Source: Chara braunii
Lineage: Eukaryota; Streptophyta; Charophyceae; Charales; Characeae
Direction of reading: 5' to 3'
Assembly: GCA_003427395.1 (NCBI GenBank)
Contig: BFEA01000085.1
Span: 2,211,472 to 2,232,686, forward strand
Length of the DNA stretch: 21,215 nt
Part shown: positions 17,968-21,215 of the stretch, in pieces
Numbering within the stretch: position 1 is the first letter of the stretch
Layout: every line of letters starts with the position of its first letter
The notes under the pieces: model-generated
What the model was told of the DNA's origin: nothing
The model's database searches: none
The model's input: only the letters and a program-made list of their open reading frames with translations
Position numbers and translations under genes: made by a program

Positions 17968-18182
17968 TTGTTGTTGTTGTTGTTGTTGTTGTTGAGTCAG
18001 CAGTAAGAGGGAACTTCGGATATTGATTCTGGTTCATCCACTCGTTGTTATTATTATTATTGGGAGAAGAATAAGATTGGTGAAGTGAAGGAGGAGGAGG
18101 AAGGTGGAGAGAGAAAAGGGGATTTGTCATTGGTCTTGCTGGTGTACATCTTCTTCTTCTTCTTCTTCTTCTTCTTCTTCCT
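17968..18182. repeat. Trinucleotide microsatellites in LTR D
   Basis: (TTG)9 at 17968-17994, a TTA run near 18047-18060 and a TTC run at 18149-18182. The TTC run is also present, interrupted, in the related LTR tail at 1149-1215. Confidence 0.93.
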
Positions 18183-18293
18183 TCCCTCTTCTTTGGTCTC
18201 TATCTCTTTGCAAGTGCTTTCATTTCTTTTGCAATTGGGTGGCATTGTCTTTCATTGTGAATTTGCACTATGGGAATGACCAGGATCGTAACA

Positions 18294-19434
18294 TCTTCTT
18301 AGGCCCTTGCCTATTCCATCAGGACCCGGAGATTCAGTATCCATGAACTTCATGGATACTGGGCTCAGAAGCAGGCACGGAAAAACTCAAGTCATGGTCA
18401 TAGTAGACCGATTTAGTAAGTATGCAGTATTCGTTCCCCTGCCTTTAGAGGCACATACAAACTTACTCATTAGTAAGTTTTTAGACTTCTGGGTAAGCGA
18501 GCATGGCATGCCGCTGTCCGTAGTTAGTGATAGGGACACGCGGGTTACTAGTCAGAATTGGCAGGATCTTATGAAAGTCTATGGGTCTAAGTTGTTGATG
18601 TCATCAGGACGACACCCAAAGACTAACGGCCAGACAGAGCAGATGAATAAGATCTTGCAGCAGCTACTCAAAATGTATATCAGACCAGATCAGGTAAAGT
18701 GGGATGAGATGCTTCCCAAAGTAGCAAGCGCCTACAACAATAGTGTCCACCTAGCTACTTGCAGGACTCCTAATGAGCTACACAAGTCCTTTAGATCTAG
18801 GCGACCGTTTGAGGGACTAAGCCGGGACCAGCTACAGAGACTATTACCCGGCACACGAGAGTTCGCGTTGCAGCACGAACAGGAAGTCACTAAGGTCATA
18901 GACAATCTGAGAAAGGCCCAGGATCGGATGATAGAGCAAGCTAATAAGCACCACCAATCTTCACAGTTCCAGGTAGGCGATCTAGTCTGGGTCAAGTCAA
19001 AGGAATTTGCACCATAGGAAAACATCTCGCAGAAGCTCCTACCTGCGTATAGAGGACCGTGGCCTGTCCTAGAAGTCAAAGGAGGAGAGGACGGCCCGTC
19101 ATATACAATAGAGATCCCAGCACACCTCCACACGTACCCAGTCTTCTATGCATCTAAGTTGTTACCTTGCACCACATCTGACAGATTCCCTTCCAGGAGA
19201 TCGATGATTCCACCAGACATGGACGGTGAATACGACATAGAACACATAGTGGAAGAGGACGTGTTCGGGACAGGAGGCCGAGGTCGTCCCCAGAAACAGT
19301 GTAAGGTGAGGTTCGCATACCAGGAACCCGAGGACGACCGATGGTTTACAAGGACAGAGCTCTTAGAAACCACTCCCGATGTAGTGTACACTTACGAAAG
19401 AGAAAGAAAGAGTAAAGGTCCTATCTTGAGTTAG
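18294..19434 (+). pseudogene. Element C integrase, catalytic core and C-terminus; N-terminus missing
   Basis: The frame begins abruptly after LTR D with LLRPLPIPSGPGDSV, the segment just before the catalytic core, so the zinc domain and all upstream pol are gone. The core carries SMNFMDT (Asn at 18346-18348 where the first catalytic Asp belongs), D in SDRDTR (18529-18531) and E in NGQTEQMN (18637-18639) at the standard spacing. It continues unbroken to VGDLVWVKSKEFAP, a TAG at 19015, then in the same frame GPWPVLEVKGGEDGPSYTIE, FYASKLL, and a chromodomain-like tail (EYDIEHIVEEDV to DDRWFTRTELL) to TAG at 19432. Only one stop in 380 codons: clearly less decayed than B or D. Close to B's integrase in wording. 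Confidence 0.9.
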
Positions 19435-19459
19435 AAAGTTTTTGGAGGACTTCAAATTT

Positions 19460-19472
19460 AGGACGGCAGGAG
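19460..19472 (+). other. Polypurine tract of element C
   Basis: AGGACGGCAGGAG directly precedes the TGAAATGG start of the 3' LTR. It contains two pyrimidines, so it is imperfect, but it is in the right place. Confidence 0.6.
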
Positions 19473-20525
19473 TGAAATGGTTTCACCCAGTTAACCCGAC
19501 ATTTGCAGACACAGAGATTCGATCCCTAGACCTGTGCCCAAACCCTGTACATCGACCCTGTGTGCTGAGTGAGAATCGATCCCTAGACCTGTGCCCAAAC
19601 CTTATACATTGACCCTGTGTGCTGAGTGAGATTTGATCCCTAGACCTAACCTGTACCTTTTATATAGGCCCAGAGATCTGTGTAGGACTTGATCCCTAGG
19701 TCTGTAGATTAGGAGTTGAGTCTGTTACCGGTAGGCCTGGACAGTCTGTTCTAGAAGTCTCTACCTGAACCTACTGAGGGCCTAGAGTCTGTCTGTCGGT
19801 CTGTAGGTTCTAGAAGTCCGTAGGACCCCCTGTAGTCCTGTCTAGTCAGTTGGTACTAAGGGAAAGTGCTGCATGTGGGGACAGGGACAGGCCTACAACA
19901 TTCTGGAGAAGACTCCAGAAGACGCGTATGGGCCCAGGGCCACGCGGTTTGGCCCACGCGATGAACAGAAGGCTCCGGAAACGTGGTTTGGGGCCCAGCT
20001 GTCGCGCATTTTGGCCCAGGCCCACACGGTTTGAGGCAGGGCCCGGGTACCTCCAAAGAAGTATAAATAAACAGGCAGCGTCCAGCCATTCATTCATTCG
20101 CCTGTTTGCCATGCGGAAGAGCTGCCTTGGTATCTTGTGCGTGGAGGACTGCAGGTGCCCGGAGAAGAAGTGGGCTGTGAGGAAGACAGTGGCCATAGCG
20201 AACCAGCGAGGGAGATACCGACGGCCATAGCTCGGAGGAGGAATACGACGGCGTCCATAGCCGCCCAGCTGTTGGTGTAGACGGAGTGTACAGAGTGTGT
20301 GTGGCTGTGTAGCGTGGACGTTCAGGGTGATCCTCGTACGTGCGTGCATGAGGGAGAGTGAGGCTGGTGGTTGAGACAGTGTTCAGCGGCCATAGCCGCA
20401 AGTTGTACAGTTCTGAACAGAGTTTAAGAGCAAGTTCGTTGTTGATTCTGAGTTGATGAGTTTGGTTTGCCATGGGTTCTCATGTGTGCATGTTGTGAGC
20501 AAGTTCAGAATCGAGTCTGATTGCA
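19473..20525 (+). repeat. 3' LTR of element C
   Basis: 1053 bp, from TGAAATGGTT to GATTGCA, aligned along its whole length with the 5' copy at roughly 93% identity by eye and only small indels. It repeats the 57-bp array, the CACGCGGTTTG blocks, the TATA box and four CCATAGC motifs (20193, 20225, 20255, 20390). Confidence 0.95.
20062..20069 (+). promoter_or_regulatory. TATA box in 3' LTR C
   Basis: TATAAATA in the same context as in the 5' LTR. Transcription from here would run out into the GGCA-rich flank. Confidence 0.75.
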
Positions 20526-20900
20526 GGCAAAAGGATTCGCCAAATGACCAGGCAAGCAGCAAGTTAAGACAAGGTAGCAAGGCAAAGGCAGCAAGGCAAG
20601 AGGCAGCAAGGCAAGAGGCAGCTGGGCAAAAGGCAGTGAGCCGAAAGGCACTGAGACAGATAGCAGAAGGCCGCAAGGTTCAAAGCTGCAAGGCAAAAAG
20701 CCGCAATGCTAAAGGTAGCTAACTGACGAGGCAAGCAGCACGGAAAGACAAGGCAGTGAGGTAAAAGGCGGTAAGGCAAATGCCGACGAGGCAAATGGCA
20801 GCCAAACGACCAGGCAAGTAGCATGGAAAGACAAGGCAGCAAGGCAAGCCAAAAAATGGGAGTGAGGCAAAAGGCAGCAGGGCAAAAGGCAGTGGGAGGT
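20526..20900 (+). repeat. GGCA-rich degenerate array, insertion target of C
   Basis: Short units of the form AAGGCAGC or AGGCAAAAGGCAG repeat with much variation. A longer unit is also visible: GGCAAGCAGC...AAGACAAGG recurs near 20547, 20730 and 20812. The right target-site duplication is its first four bases (20526-20529). No reading frame in it looks like a protein; the Leu/Ala/Cys-rich frames on the other strand are repeat translations. Confidence 0.75.
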
Positions 20901-20958
20901 AAAGTACATCCAATGCAAACATAGAATAAAAGACGAGAAATGTACAAGTACCAAACTG

Positions 20959-20982
20959 AAAAAAAAAAAAAAAAAAAAAAAA
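20959..20982 (+). repeat. (A)24 run
   Basis: Twenty-four consecutive A after CCAAACTG. It could be the tail of a retroposed sequence on the plus strand or a simple repeat. No target duplication is obvious around it. Confidence 0.9.
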
Positions 20983-21215
20983 CAAATAGCAGAAAAAGAA
21001 GAAAAATGGACGGTGACAGACTCTTTCGTCGGACTCGCTCTTGCTCATCAGGAGGCTGAACCCGTGACAATCTGCAAAATCCCAACATTGAGATCGGACG
21101 AACTGCAGCACAAGCAGAAAAGACACTATGCAGCGAGACACAAGGTAGCACTGTCAAGGCAACTAACTACATGGTGAATAGGTATGCTGCATGGAAAGAG
21201 AAGGCAAGTGGATGT
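20983..21215. other. Right-edge sequence, unassigned
   Basis: No coding frame of note. On the minus strand there are CTGATGAG (21044-21051) and CGAAA (21024-21028) boxes between two GTCAC sites, described as a finding. After 21140 GGCA-type words return (AAGGTAGC, AAGGCAACT, GCATGGAAAGAGAAGGCAAG), so the array may continue beyond the window. Confidence 0.5.

Larger units (their letters stand above)
12303..18293 (+). mobile_element. Element D: Ty3/gypsy chromovirus-like retrotransposon lacking its 5' LTR
   Basis: Gag, protease, RT, RNase H, integrase and chromodomain-like tail in Ty3/gypsy order, then a polypurine tract and a 1.33-kb LTR that starts TGTAATGACC and ends GATCGTAACA. No matching LTR is present upstream, and the primer site 0.8 kb upstream belongs to LTR C. 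The proteins differ clearly from those of B and C, so D is a separate lineage. Its 3' end falls inside C's integrase frame. The left boundary given is the first recognisable gag codon; the true junction lies upstream. Confidence 0.8.
16965..18293 (+). repeat. 3' LTR of element D
   Basis: 1329 bp, TGTAATGACC to GATCGTAACA, with short inverted TGT/ACA ends. The start is fixed by the polypurine tract. The end is fixed by the resumption of C's integrase frame at 18295 and by the matching TAACA end at 1312. Contents in order: GT-rich stretch (17001-17071), two to four AAAACACTC(G/A)AGTAG / GTAGGCC repeats (17159-17370), CCATAGC motifs in both orientations, a 41-bp direct repeat, TTG, TTA and TTC microsatellites. 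No clear TATA box. Frames inside it are not genes. Confidence 0.82.
10442..20525 (+). mobile_element. Element C: Ty3/gypsy LTR retrotransposon shell carrying element D
   Basis: Two 1.05-kb LTRs, about 93% identical by eye, bound a 10.1-kb unit flanked by GGCA. A primer site follows the 5' LTR, and an integrase C-terminal half plus polypurine tract precedes the 3' LTR, so both ends are proper C sequence. The centre is foreign: a gag-pol with its own polypurine tract and a different 3' LTR (element D). C's own gag, protease, RT, RNase H and the integrase zinc domain are absent. A nested insertion into C's integrase followed by a deletion, a template-switch chimera, or a misassembly would each give this layout. 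Confidence 0.85.

Noticed and set aside
19846-20473. Minus-strand frames of 127-167 codons in the LTRs of C, present in both copies
   Set aside because: The two LTR copies are recent duplicates, so presence in both is not independent evidence. The frames are antisense, differ by indels, and resemble no known domain.
20564-21157. Minus-strand Leu/Cys/Phe-rich frames of 140-197 codons
   Set aside because: They arise from the GGCA-rich array and the poly(A) run, giving biased composition and apparent hydrophobic segments; not a membrane protein.
1-21215. CRISPR array, prokaryotic operon or defence system
   Set aside because: The tandem repeats here have no regular spacer structure, and all recognisable proteins are retroelement Gag or Pol. 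Eukaryotic LTR structure explains the window.

Overview
The window is retrotransposon DNA from end to end; I find no host gene, tRNA, rRNA or CRISPR array. It holds four long-terminal-repeat (LTR) elements of the Ty3/gypsy (Metaviridae) type, named A to D here, all broken by stops and frameshifts. The eukaryotic LTR structure, initiator-tRNA-Met-type primer sites, chromodomain-like integrase tails and dense nesting point to a repeat-rich land-plant-lineage genome. The gag and pol wording closely resembles what I remember of retroelements in charophyte algae such as Chara; that assignment comes from memory and was not searched.

Layout: 1-1106 is the 5' end of element A on the minus strand (GA-microsatellite leader, primer site, 801-bp LTR). 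1107-1312 is the 3' tail of an LTR like that of element D, apparently cut by A. 1313-1653 is AT-rich degenerate tandem repeat. 1654-10300 is element B on the plus strand, complete in outline: LTR, primer site, gag, protease, reverse transcriptase (RT), RNase H, integrase, polypurine tract, LTR. 10301-10441 is a short spacer. 10442-20525 is element C, bounded by near-identical 1.05-kb LTRs and a 4-bp target duplication (GGCA). Between its LTRs C keeps its primer site, leader, the catalytic and C-terminal parts of its integrase, and its polypurine tract. Its gag, protease, RT and integrase N-terminus are missing, and in their place sits element D (about 12303-18293): gag to chromodomain, polypurine tract and a 1.33-kb 3' LTR, but no 5' LTR. 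20526-21215 is the GGCA-rich array into which C inserted, followed by a 24-A run.

Gag would build the particle, protease process it, RT and RNase H copy the RNA from a tRNA-Met primer, and integrase (probably chromatin-guided by its tail) insert the copy. No element here looks autonomous. B has lost the protease active site, the RT YLDD frame and an RNase H aspartate. C has an Asn at the first integrase catalytic Asp. D has about ten stops or frameshifts.

The most unusual signals are non-coding: a 7-mer, CCATAGC, about ninefold over-represented and almost confined to LTRs and leaders of all four elements; a 15-unit TTGACC array in C's leader; long GA microsatellites at matching places in the A and C leaders; and the C/D chimeric architecture.
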